From positions 3,038,001-3,102,000 of the forward strand of contig OZ257146.1 of assembly GCA_965279255.1 (NCBI GenBank): a stretch of DNA of 64,000 nucleotides. Direction: 5' to 3'. Within the stretch, counting starts at the first letter, position 1. Each line of letters starts with the position of its first letter. Positions 18,828-26,568 of the stretch are shown here, one piece after another. The stretch comes from CAMFLJ01 sp965279255 (GTDB lineage: Bacteria > Actinomycetota > Acidimicrobiia > Acidimicrobiales > Acidimicrobilacustridaceae). The notes beneath the pieces are model-generated. The model was not told the origin of the DNA. It ran no database searches and saw nothing but the letters and a program-made list of their open reading frames with translations. A program made the position numbers and the translations under genes.

Positions 18828-19805
18828 ATGTCTCCTCTCACCACTCGCGGACGCGGCACGCGCGTCGTCGCCGGACTGCTCGCCCTCGGGCTCGTCGGCG
18901 GCCTCGCCCTCCAGGCGTGCGGCTCCGACAGCTCCTCGTCGTCGACGGACACCACCACCGCCGACGGCTCCACCACCACCTCCACGGTCGTCAAGACAAC
19001 CTCGCTCGACGAGGTGAAGGTCGAGGGCGAGTTCGGCTCCAAGCCCACCGTCACCTTCGAGCCCTCCTACGTCGGCACCGAGGACAGCTTCAAGGTCGTC
19101 TCCGAGGGCGACGGCCCGGTCATCACCGCCGACCAGCGGGTCACCGTGAACTACGTCGGGATCGCCGGCGCCGACGCCACCGAGCTCGGTGGCACCTACG
19201 GCGCAGCCCCTGAGAAGTTCTTCATGGCCGACACGAGCCTCCGCCCGGTGATCACCCAGTCGATGATCGGCCAGAAGGTCGGTAGCCGGGTCATGATCGC
19301 CGTCGACGCCACCCAGAGCAGCGGCCAGTGGAACATCGTGGTCTTCGACCTCGTCTCCGCCGAGACCATCCCGCTGAATGCCGAGGGCGAAGCCGTCACC
19401 CCGCCCGCCGACCTTCCTGCGGTCACGGTCGAGAACGGCGTGCCCACCATCGCCACCCCGACTGGCACCCCGCCGAGCACGCTCGTGGTGCAGCCCCTCA
19501 TCAAGGGCTCGGGCCCGGAGGTCACCGCCGGCCAGACCCTCACCGTGCAGTACGTCGGCCTGATCTGGGGCAACGCCACGGTGTTCGACAGCTCGTGGCA
19601 GCGCGGCGCACCGGCTGACTTCGTCATCGGCGCCGGCCAGCTGATCGCCGGCTTCGACGAAGGCCTCGTCGGCCAGACGGTCGGCTCCCGCGTGATGCTC
19701 GTGATCCCGCCCGACAAGGGCTACGGCTCAGAGGGCAACTCGCAGGCCGGCATCAGCGGCACCGACACCCTGGTGTTCGTCATCGACATCCTCGCCGCCG
19801 CCTGA
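18828..19805 (+). CDS. Lipoprotein with two FKBP-type domains (peptidyl-prolyl isomerase)
   Basis: A 325-residue exported lipoprotein: signal peptide then lipobox LALQACG, a Ser/Thr-rich linker (SSSSSTDTTTADGSTTT), then two FKBP-like domains. The second (about residues 215-325) is canonical: VTAGQTLTVQYVGLIW, FDSSWQRGAPADFVIGAGQL, GFDEGLVGQTVGSRVMLVIPP, YGSEGN and DTLVFVIDIL. The first (about 75-185) keeps the frame (ITADQRVTVNYVGIAG, QKVGSRVMIAVD, NIVVFDLVSAE) but lacks several active-site aromatics, so it is probably non-catalytic. It likely aids folding of exported proteins at the cell surface. A hairpin at 19828-19864 follows the stop. Confidence 0.9.
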   Translation: MSPLTTRGRGTRVVAGLLALGLVGGLALQACGSDSSSSSTDTTTADGSTTTSTVVKTTSLDEVKVEGEFGSKPTVTFEPSYVGTEDSFKVVSEGDGPVITADQRVTVNYVGIAGADATELGGTYGAAPEKFFMADTSLRPVITQSMIGQKVGSRVMIAVDATQSSGQWNIVVFDLVSAETIPLNAEGEAVTPPADLPAVTVENGVPTIATPTGTPPSTLVVQPLIKGSGPEVTAGQTLTVQYVGLIWGNATVFDSSWQRGAPADFVIGAGQLIAGFDEGLVGQTVGSRVMLVIPPDKGYGSEGNSQAGISGTDTLVFVIDILAAA

Positions 19806-19827
19806 CCGCCTGACCGCTCGCCGACCG

Positions 19828-19864
19828 GTTGACGGGAGTCCCGCCTGAGGCGACTCCCGTCGAC
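19828..19864. terminator. Hairpin between convergent FKBP and SDR genes
   Basis: GACGGGAGTC (19831-19840) pairs with GACTCCCGTC (19852-19861), extended by GGT/ACC outside and GCCT/AGGC inside. Likely bidirectional terminator. Confidence 0.55.
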
Positions 19865-19877
19865 CGATCGAGCGTGA

Positions 19878-20804
19878 TCAGCCGGTGAAGCCGCCCATCA
19901 TGTTGGGCATGAGCGGGGAGTCGGGTCCGCCGACCGGACGGTCGGCCGGTGCCTCGAGCAGCGCGGCGTTGGCCGCCACCGACTCGGGGGTCATCTCGCG
20001 GTCGGTGAAGCCGTCGTTCACCGCGAACGCCACCCGGGCCACGTGCCCGCCGCCGACGGCGTAGCACTCACCGTTGGCCTCGCAGCTGTCGTGGGCCAGC
20101 CACGTGACTACCGGCGCCACCCGCCGGGGATGGAGCCACTCGGCCAGCCCCTCGCTCCACGGGATGGGGCCGAAGCCCGTGCCGGGCCGGGTCTTGGCGT
20201 AGGGGGCGACGACGTTGGCGGTGATGCCGACGGGCTCGCCCTCGTTCGCCATGGCGATGGTCAGCCCGATCACTCCCGCCTTGGCCATCGAGTACACGGT
20301 GCTGTTCTCGAACCCGCCGTAGGCCGCGCCCGACGACACGTTCACGAACCGGCCGCCTCCGCTCGCGGCCATGGCCCGCCATGCCGGTCGGCTGACGTTC
20401 AGGGTGCCGAGCAGCTGGGTGCCGATGACGGTGGCGACGTGCTCGTCGGGGAACTCGGCGAAGGGCTGCATGCGCACCTGGCCGGCGTTGTTGACGACGA
20501 CGTCGAGCGAGCCGAAGGCATCGAGGGCGGTGGCGACGATGGCCTCGCCCCCTTCGACGGTGGCGATGGTGTCGTGGTTGGCGACCGCCGCGCCGCCGGC
20601 GGCCACGATCTCGGCCACGACCTCGTCGGCGGGGTTCACCGCCGGAGCGTCGCCCGAGCCGTCGGTGTCGCTGATGGCCACCCCCAGGTCGTTGACCACG
20701 ACCCGGGCTCCGCGGGCGGCGAGCTGGAGGGCGTACTCACGCCCGAGCCCCCGCCCCGCACCGGTGATGATCGCGACCTTGCCGTCGAAACGAAGTTCCC
20801 CCAT
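19878..20804 (-). CDS. SDR-family oxidoreductase (hydroxyacyl/steroid type)
   Basis: A 308-residue short-chain dehydrogenase with the cofactor motif GAGRGLGREYA (TGxxxGxG), NNAG in NNAGQVRMQ, and the catalytic YSMAK (Ser, Tyr and Lys of the tetrad around VNVSSGAAYGGF and VYSMAK). VVVNDLGVA after strand 2 (an Asp) points to NAD(H). The extended C-terminus (about 60 residues past the usual 250) and the NDLG motif resemble the SDR domain of multifunctional beta-oxidation enzymes and other actinobacterial 3-hydroxyacyl-CoA or steroid dehydrogenases. Substrate is not determined. A related SDR is at 60032-60952. Confidence 0.88.
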   Translation of the reverse strand: MGELRFDGKVAIITGAGRGLGREYALQLAARGARVVVNDLGVAISDTDGSGDAPAVNPADEVVAEIVAAGGAAVANHDTIATVEGGEAIVATALDAFGSLDVVVNNAGQVRMQPFAEFPDEHVATVIGTQLLGTLNVSRPAWRAMAASGGGRFVNVSSGAAYGGFENSTVYSMAKAGVIGLTIAMANEGEPVGITANVVAPYAKTRPGTGFGPIPWSEGLAEWLHPRRVAPVVTWLAHDSCEANGECYAVGGGHVARVAFAVNDGFTDREMTPESVAANAALLEAPADRPVGGPDSPLMPNMMGGFTG

Positions 20805-20901
20805 GGACCGTGTCTAGCGCGGACCGGCGCGAGGCACGGGAGCCACCCGCGCCGAACCGCTGCGGCCGGGATACGGTCGGCGACTGACCGGGGGGTCCGC
20901 C

Positions 20902-21354
20902 ATGACCGAGCTGAGCATCCAGGAATCGCTGTTCCCGACGCTCACGTGCTTCGGGTGCGGCCACGCCAACCCCGATGGGCTCCACCTCCGCTCCTACCGC
21001 CGAGGCGATGCCGTGGTGGCCCGATTCACGTCGCTGCCGGCCCACGACAACGGGTTCGGGTTCCTCAACGGCGGCATCATCACCACCGTGCTCGACTGCC
21101 ACGGCGCCGCGGTCGTGATGCAGGAGGCGGCCGACCGGGGGTGGGAGGCCGAGCCGGGCGCACCCATCCCGTTCATCACCGCCGGGATAGACGTGCGCTT
21201 CCTGCGGCCCACACCACTCGCCGTCGAGGTGGAGCTCGTCGCCCGCCCCGAGCTCGTGACCGAGGCGGAAATCGTGGTGGTCGCCGAGCTGCTGGCCGAC
21301 GACAAGGTGCGGGCCACTGGCACCGCCACCTGGAAGCGGTTCCGCCCCCGCTGA
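20902..21354 (+). CDS. PaaI-family hotdog thioesterase
   Basis: A 150-residue hotdog-fold protein. The core helix region FGFLNGGIITTVLDCHGAAV is the characteristic PaaI-type segment that carries the catalytic acid/Asn-Gly and the substrate dimer interface, and GIDVRFLRPTPLAVEVEL is the following strand pair. A CFGCGHAN near the N-terminus is found in several acyl-CoA thioesterases of this group. It likely hydrolyses short or aryl acyl-CoA esters. It lies between an SDR and tRNA-Ala with no clear operon partner. Exact substrate unknown. Confidence 0.85.
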   Translation: MTELSIQESLFPTLTCFGCGHANPDGLHLRSYRRGDAVVARFTSLPAHDNGFGFLNGGIITTVLDCHGAAVVMQEAADRGWEAEPGAPIPFITAGIDVRFLRPTPLAVEVELVARPELVTEAEIVVVAELLADDKVRATGTATWKRFRPR

Positions 21355-21454
21355 GCGATGCCGGGTCGACGCCGCCCATCGGAGTCGGAGCCTTCCGGGC
21401 CCGCGGCTACGGTGGGGCGCTCCGGGCGCCTCCCTCTCAGGACGGTGCTCGCCC

Positions 21455-21528
21455 GGGGCTGTAGCTCAGCTGGCTAGAGCACCTGCTTTGCAAGCAGGGG
21501 GTCGTGGGTTCGAGTCCCATCAGCTCCA
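21455..21528 (+). tRNA. tRNA-Ala (TGC anticodon)
   Basis: Complete cloverleaf of 74 bases: acceptor GGGGCTG pairs with CAGCTCC (one G-U), D arm GCTC...GAGC, anticodon stem CCTGC/GCAGG around loop TTTGCAA with anticodon TGC, T arm with GTTCGAGTC. The CCA end is not encoded. The gene for a convergent response regulator ends inside its 3' end (21520-21528). Confidence 0.97.
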
Positions 21529-22203
21529 CTTCTTCGTCGCCTCGGGTCGGTCGTCCATGCGACCGCTCTCCCAGGCGAACGCCGCCAGCTCGACGCGGTT
21601 GCGGGCGCCGATCTTGTCCTGCAGGGTCGACAGGTGCTTCTTCACCGTGCCCAACGAGATGAAGAGCTCATCGCCGATCTCGGCGTTGCTGCGGCCACGG
21701 GCGACCGCCCGGAGCACCTCCTCCTCCCGTGGGGTCAGCGGCACCACCGGCTCGACCACCCCGGCAGCGGGCGCGTTCGACCGGAAGTGGCCGAGCAACC
21801 GGACGGTGACCGACGGTGAGACGAGCACGTCGCCGCGGTGAGCGGCGCGCACGGCCTCGAGCAGGAGCGCCGGCCCCGCGTCCTTGAGCAGGAAACCCGC
21901 CGCGCCGTTGGTCAGCGCGGCGTGCACGTACTCGTCGAGATCGAAGGTCGTGACCACCACGACGCGCAACGGATCGGGCACGTCGGGCCCGGCCAGGCGG
22001 CGGGTGGCCTCGAGCCCGTCGAGGACGGGCATCCGCACGTCCATGAGGCAGACGTCAGGGCGCAGCTCACGGGCCAGGGCGACGGCGGTCGCTCCGTCGG
22101 CGGCCTCGGCGACGACCACCATGTCGTCGGCGTCGTCGAGGATCATGCGGAACCCCGCTCGCACCATCTCCTGGTCGTCGGCGACCAGCACGCGGATGGT
22201 CAC
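21520..22203 (-). CDS. NarL/LuxR-type response regulator
   Basis: A 227-residue response regulator of the NarL group. The receiver has DD (9-10), phospho-acceptor Asp55 (DVCLMDVRMPVLDG) and LLKDA. The C-terminal LuxR helix-turn-helix reads LTPREEEVLRAVARGRSNAEIG...LGTVKKHLSTLQDKIG. It is coupled to the upstream kinase by a GTGA overlap; the GTG at 22203 is therefore the likely start. The last codons run nine bases into the 3' end of the convergent tRNA-Ala gene, so its KKWS tail overlaps an RNA gene on the other strand. Target genes are not evident here. Confidence 0.92.
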   Translation of the reverse strand: MTIRVLVADDQEMVRAGFRMILDDADDMVVVAEAADGATAVALARELRPDVCLMDVRMPVLDGLEATRRLAGPDVPDPLRVVVVTTFDLDEYVHAALTNGAAGFLLKDAGPALLLEAVRAAHRGDVLVSPSVTVRLLGHFRSNAPAAGVVEPVVPLTPREEEVLRAVARGRSNAEIGDELFISLGTVKKHLSTLQDKIGARNRVELAAFAWESGRMDDRPEATKKWS

Positions 22204-23441
22204 CCCGCCTGCTCCAGCGGCAGCTCGGCGCGCACCAGCCACCCACCGTCCGGGGCCGGGCCGGCGGACAGGTCACCGCCGAGGGCTGCGGCCCGCTCGC
22301 GCATCCCGACGATCCCGAAGCCGTCGAGGCCCGGAGCGGGCCCGGGCGTTCCGTCGTCGTGCACGGTGACGACGAGTCGGTCGCCCCGGGTGCCCACCTC
22401 GATCTCGACGCGGGTCGCGCCGTGGGCGTGGCGACGGACGTTGGTCAGCGACTCGGCGACGATGCGGTGCACCGACGGGGCGAGGGCCACGTCGAGGTCG
22501 CTCACGGCCGGCGCGACCGACGTCGACACCTCCACCCCCGGGCCGACCGGGCCCTCCACCAGACGCTCGATGTCGCTCCACTCCGCGCCGACGGCGGTCG
22601 GCGCATCATCCCGAAGGGCCCCGACCATCCACCGCAGCGCGACCAGCGCCTCGCTCCCGGCCCGTTCGATCGGCTCGAGGGCGACCGCCGCGGCCTCCGG
22701 CCGACGCTCGGCGACGTGTCGAGCGGCCTGGGCCTGCACGACGATGGCGGTCAGGTGGTGGCCCACGATGTCGTGGAGCTCGCGCGCGATCTCGATGCGC
22801 TCGTCGATGCGGGCCGCATCGGCGGCTGCGACCCGCCGCCAGTCGCTCCACCGCAGGTAGACACCGATCCCGACCGCGACCAGGAACGCCCCCTCGCACA
22901 CGAGCAGGAGGTAGCCGGCGGTCGCCACCTGGGGGCGGAGGGCCTCCGCGGCGACGGCGACCGCGGCCATGGCGGTCAGGCCGACGGCGAGACCACCCGG
23001 TTGGCGCCGCAGCACCCCGGTGGTCAGGAGGGCGAGCGCGAACAGCGCAGCCAGCGATGGCGGGAGGCTCGTGCCGATGGCGACGCACACGACCGTCAGC
23101 GCCATCGACGCGCCGGCGACGGTCACCAGTGCGCCCACGAGGTGCTTCGGCCGTAGGGCGACGGCGATCGTCGCCACCACGCCCAGGCAGGGCACGAGGA
23201 CGGCCAGCGAGACCGAGAGGCGTCCCGTGTCGACGACGGGGTCGGTCAGCCACACGATGACGTCGACGAGCGCGAGCAGGCCGGCGACGACGACGAACAG
23301 CACGTCCGACGCCTGCGACAACACGGGGACGCTGCGCTGGACCCGGCCGAGGAGGCGGTCCAAGGAGGTCGGCGCCAACGACGAGGGGTGGATCCCGGGA
23401 GCCTGCGCCGCGGCGGACTTGGCGACAGGTCTCGCGTCCAC
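22200..23441 (-). CDS. NarX/DesK-type sensor histidine kinase
   Basis: A histidine kinase of about 413 residues (longer if a start near 23501 is used). Five or six hydrophobic segments fill the N-terminal half (VVVAGLLALVDVIVWL, SVSLAVLVPCLGVVATIAVAL and others), with no large external loop, so it probably senses a membrane signal. The HisKA_3 box is IARELHDIVGHHLTAIVVQAQAA, and the ATPase domain follows (VAESLTNVRRHAHGATRVE, FGIVGMRERAAALGG). It phosphorylates the NarL-type regulator whose start overlaps its stop. The signal is unknown. The GTG start chosen has only a weak ribosome site. Confidence 0.88.
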   Translation of the reverse strand: MDARPVAKSAAAQAPGIHPSSLAPTSLDRLLGRVQRSVPVLSQASDVLFVVVAGLLALVDVIVWLTDPVVDTGRLSVSLAVLVPCLGVVATIAVALRPKHLVGALVTVAGASMALTVVCVAIGTSLPPSLAALFALALLTTGVLRRQPGGLAVGLTAMAAVAVAAEALRPQVATAGYLLLVCEGAFLVAVGIGVYLRWSDWRRVAAADAARIDERIEIARELHDIVGHHLTAIVVQAQAARHVAERRPEAAAVALEPIERAGSEALVALRWMVGALRDDAPTAVGAEWSDIERLVEGPVGPGVEVSTSVAPAVSDLDVALAPSVHRIVAESLTNVRRHAHGATRVEIEVGTRGDRLVVTVHDDGTPGPAPGLDGFGIVGMRERAAALGGDLSAGPAPDGGWLVRAELPLEQAG

Positions 23442-23616
23442 CGGGTCATGGTACGGCGGAAGGGCCGGCGGCGGATCAGCCGATCGGCCCATCCGCGCCA
23501 CCGCGAGATCGGCTGATCGGACCGGGCGGGTGCAGCCCCGCGACCGATGTGGAGCCGGGCCCGAGGCCCGAGGGTGGAGCCATGATCACCTCGACCCGAC
23601 GCCAGGGGTGCTCCTC

Positions 23617-24330
23617 GTGAGCGCCCCGCTGCAGACCACCCTCGATCAGCTCGTCGGGCAGGGCTCCGGCACCAACCCCGCCTTCGACGTCGTGCTCCGG
23701 GACTACGCCTGGTTCCACATGGTGCTGGCGCTCCTGGCCGCCGCCTTCCTCTTCGTCGCCGCAGCGATCGCCGTCATGGCGTGGAGGGGCTTCAGGCGAG
23801 CCAAGGGCTCCGACCGTCAGGGGCGGACCTTCCGGCGCCTCACCCACCTCGCGGCCCTGGTCGTGAGCGGCGGGCTCGCCCTGGTGCTCGGGCTGCTCGT
23901 GGCGGCCAACGTGACGACGGCGCTCGAGCCCCGCGAGGGGTTCAAGGGGTCGATCGGGATGATCGGCACACCCGCGGCGGGCACCCGCGCCGGCGAGCTG
24001 CACCAGGCGTTCGACGACTGGCTCCGGTCGGGCGACCCCCACATGCCCCGAACCGTGCAGCACGCGGTCGACGACCGCCTCGCCTGGCAGCGACCGAAGG
24101 CCGTCATCTGCACCGTGCTGCTGATCGTCGTGGCGGCCCTCGCGGTGCGCATCTGGCGGTCGCTCCTCCGACGGACGAGCGAGCCGGGGCATCGGTGGCG
24201 GGCAGGCGACCTCGCCCGCCTCGGCGCCGGCCTCGGATCGGTGCTCGCGGCCGTCCTGCTGATGCTGATGGTCATGGGGAACACCCAGGCCAGCCTCGCC
24301 CCGGTCGCGATGACGCTGTTCTTCGGCTGA
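23617..24330 (+). CDS. Multi-pass membrane protein of unknown function
   Basis: A protein of about 237 residues with four hydrophobic segments: AWFHMVLALLAAAFLFVAAA, LAALVVSGGLALVLGLLVAA, AVICTVLLIVVAALAVRI and SVLAAVLLMLMVMGNTQ. Between the second and third is an external-like loop (EPREGFKGSIGMIGTPAAGT to HMPRTVQHAVDDRLAWQ). I do not recognise the family. The GTG at 23617 is used because AGGGG lies upstream; a GTG three codons earlier is possible. It is divergent from the NarL-type kinase and might be a target of that system. Confidence 0.65.
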   Translation: MSAPLQTTLDQLVGQGSGTNPAFDVVLRDYAWFHMVLALLAAAFLFVAAAIAVMAWRGFRRAKGSDRQGRTFRRLTHLAALVVSGGLALVLGLLVAANVTTALEPREGFKGSIGMIGTPAAGTRAGELHQAFDDWLRSGDPHMPRTVQHAVDDRLAWQRPKAVICTVLLIVVAALAVRIWRSLLRRTSEPGHRWRAGDLARLGAGLGSVLAAVLLMLMVMGNTQASLAPVAMTLFFG

Positions 24331-24340
24331 GTGGCGGCGC

Positions 24341-25206
24341 TCAGCGGGGCGACAGGCCGAGCAGGGAGCGGGCCTCGGCGGGGCCGGCCACCCGATGGCC
24401 GGCGGAGAGGACGTGCTCGACCACACGGGCCACGAGCTCGGCGTTGGTCGGGCCGCCGAGCTCGACGTGAGGGTGGTCACCGAGCCCGACCGAGAGGCCA
24501 GCCCGGCGTCGGTCGCCGCGTCGGCCAGCGGCAGCACCGAGCCGAGGGCGCACATGAGCGACCACGAGGCCGCGACCTCCGGCACGAAGGTCAGCAGGGC
24601 GCCGAGGCCGGCCGGGGTGGCCGGCGTGGTGGACAGCAACGCGTCGGACACCACGAGCTCCCCCACCACCGGTGTGGGCCACGCCCCCTGGACGACGAGG
24701 GCGTCGAGCAGGCGGAGCGACCCGATCCCCCAGGCCACCGCCACCGGGGTCACCCCGGCGGCGACGATGCCGTCCGCCATCCCCCGGACGGTGGCGACGG
24801 TGTTCACGTAGACCCCGTCCTCGGTGGCGAACCGCCGGGCCGACCGGTCGAAGGGGTCGAGGTTGAACGAGCCGAGGTCGACCGGCGCCAGCTCGGGCAT
24901 CGGCCCGTCGTGGGCGAGCGGGGCGAGCCGCTCGGCGAGGTCGAGACCGGCGCCGGCCCCGAGGTTGCAGTAGGTGATGGCACCGCTCGAACCGTCGACG
25001 AGGTCGACGGTCGTGGCCAGCGTCTCGGCCGAGCGGTCGGCCCCACCGGTGACGGGATCGCGCCCGTGGAAGTGCACCACCGCAGCGCCCGCGTCGACGC
25101 AGCGCGCCGCGTCGGCGGCGATCTCCTCGGGTGACCACGGCACGTGCGGGTTGGCCTCCCGCATCGACGCCTCGTTCATCCGGACCGTGATGATCACCGT
25201 CGCCAT
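24341..25206 (-). pseudogene. BKACE (DUF849) beta-keto acid cleavage enzyme, interrupted by a frameshift
   Basis: The gene encodes a DUF849/BKACE-type enzyme that in this family cleaves beta-keto acids with acetyl-CoA to acetoacetate and a CoA ester. The start (ATG 25206, preceded by GGAGG) gives TVRMNEASMREANPHVPWSP and the metal-binding VVHFHGRDP. After DAATDAGLAS the reading frame is lost: the downstream part (GLGDHPHVELGG, then TNAELVARVVEHVLSAG, ending LLGLSPR) is in another frame. Adding one G to the CGG at about 24490 restores LASRVGLGDHPHVELGG, the expected family motif. So it is a single-base deletion in a short G run: true pseudogene or sequence error. An intact paralogue is at 59130-59858. 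Confidence 0.8.
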
Positions 25207-25355
25207 CGCCACCCCCTCCGGTCGGCGCCGACCCTAGGGGACCAGGACGGAACGGTGCTGGGAGACGCACCCGTCGTTGCGCGCAATCACGGGTCGACGG
25301 TGTGAGCCGTCTAACCTCGCGAGACCCACCACGGGTTGATCGGGAGGATCTGCAC

Positions 25356-25793
25356 ATGTCCACGAAGACCTGGGGGGCTCGTTCCCTCGCTGCCGCTGCC
25401 GCAATCGGCGTCACCCTTCTCCTCGCCACCGCGAGCGCCGGCGCCGGGCAGACCTCCTTCGACGTCTCGCCCAACCCGGTCGTCGCCGGCCAGGACGTCA
25501 CCATCTCCGGCACCGCCGACTGCATCACCGGTTCGTTCTTCGACATCGAGATCGCCGAGCTCGGCCTGAGCGATTCGGTCAACGCCGACAACCCGTGGGA
25601 CGTCGTCTTCACGATCCCGGCCGACACCCCGGCCGGCACCTACCTGGTCACGGTCACGGGCGGCGAGTGCGACCCCCAGGACGTGAGCCTCGTCGTGATC
25701 GACGCCGCCCCGACCACCACGGCTCCGGCCACGACGACCACCGCGGTGGCCGTCGCCGACGCCACCGCTGCGGCCCCGGCCTTCACGGGCTGA
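25356..25793 (+). CDS. Small exported protein with Thr-rich linker and PAFTG tail
   Basis: A 145-residue secreted protein. A signal peptide (SLAAAAAIGVTLLLATASAGA) precedes a beta-rich domain of about 85 residues (QTSFDVSPNPVVAGQDVTI and GTYLVTVTGGECDPQDVSL), resembling an immunoglobulin-like or bacterial surface repeat with two Cys. A Thr/Ala-rich linker (TTTAPATTTTAV) leads to the end APAFTG. A strong GGGAGGA precedes the ATG. No family is assigned. The same final five residues end an unrelated exported protein at 58155-59087. A tandem 11-base repeat overlaps the stop. Confidence 0.7.
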   Translation: MSTKTWGARSLAAAAAIGVTLLLATASAGAGQTSFDVSPNPVVAGQDVTISGTADCITGSFFDIEIAELGLSDSVNADNPWDVVFTIPADTPAGTYLVTVTGGECDPQDVSLVVIDAAPTTTAPATTTTAVAVADATAAAPAFTG

Positions 25794-25805
25794 TCTCCGG
25801 CTGAT

Positions 25806-25846
25806 CTCCGGCACCGGGAGCTCCTGAGGGGCTCCCGGTGCCGGAG
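25806..25846. terminator. Perfect 16-base-pair terminator hairpin
   Basis: CTCCGGCACCGGGAGC (25806-25821) is perfectly complementary to 25831-25846, with a nine-base loop. It lies just after the exported protein gene on the plus strand. It is the strongest simple hairpin in this part of the window. Confidence 0.65.
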
Positions 25847-25908
25847 CCGGTCACCCACCTTCGGCTTCGAGCCTCCGCCGCCACCGGCGAGAGGCCACAC
25901 TCGTCGGG

Positions 25909-26544
25909 GTGGAGATCGAGCTCATCGACCTGAGCGACTCGGACCGCCATGGTCCGGTGCCGAGCCCACCTCCGCCGCGCCGGCGACGGGTTCCCCGGCG
26001 GGTGTGGACCATCGCGATCCTCACCGTGGCGGCCGCGATCGCCCTGCTCGCGATCACTGGCGTCGCCCTGAGCCTCCGGCGCACCCAGCTCGAGCACTCC
26101 CTCGACCGTGACCTCACCCGACGGGCAGTCGAGGCCGAGGCTGCGATCCGCGCCGGCGACCTCGGCCCCGCCGTCGACGAGGCCGCGACCGGTGACCGGA
26201 TCGCCCAGGTGGTGCAGTCGCCGGGCGTGGTCGTGGCCGCCAGCTCCGAGCTCACCGACCTCCCACTGCCGGTGGTGGTGCCGCGCCCGGGAGGCACCTC
26301 GTTCGCCACCGTGGAGGCGGGGGTCGACGGTCGCGACGAAGAGGTCCGGCTGGTGGCGCGAGCGGTCGCCGCGCCCTCAGGGATCGCCAGCTCCACCGTC
26401 GTGGTGGTCGGCGCGCCGCTCGACGGCATCGCCGATCGGCTCGACACCACACGTGCCGCGCTGCTGCTCCTGGTGTCGATGTCGGTCGTCGCCGTGGGGG
26501 CGACGGCCTGGACGGTGACCGGCAGGCGACGGACCGACGGATGA
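25909..26544 (+). CDS. Two-TM membrane protein resembling a kinase sensor half
   Basis: A 211-residue protein with a basic cytoplasmic start (PPPPRRRRVPRRVW), TM1 (IAILTVAAAIALLAITGVAL), an external region of about 110 residues, and TM2 (ALLLLVSMSVVAVGATAW) followed by only nine residues (TVTGRRRTDG). This is the layout of a histidine kinase input module that stops where the HAMP domain would start, so it may be a decayed kinase or a stand-alone sensor or regulator. No kinase motifs remain downstream before the convergent cysNC. The start is GTG at 25909; confidence in function is low. Confidence 0.6.
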   Translation: MEIELIDLSDSDRHGPVPSPPPPRRRRVPRRVWTIAILTVAAAIALLAITGVALSLRRTQLEHSLDRDLTRRAVEAEAAIRAGDLGPAVDEAATGDRIAQVVQSPGVVVAASSELTDLPLPVVVPRPGGTSFATVEAGVDGRDEEVRLVARAVAAPSGIASSTVVVVGAPLDGIADRLDTTRAALLLLVSMSVVAVGATAWTVTGRRRTDG

Positions 26545-26568
26545 GCCGGTCGGCCCGTCGCGCCGCCG

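Noticed and set aside
21455..21530. tRNA-Ala as an integration site for a mobile element
   Set aside because: No integrase, direct repeat of the tRNA end or atypical sequence was seen on either side.
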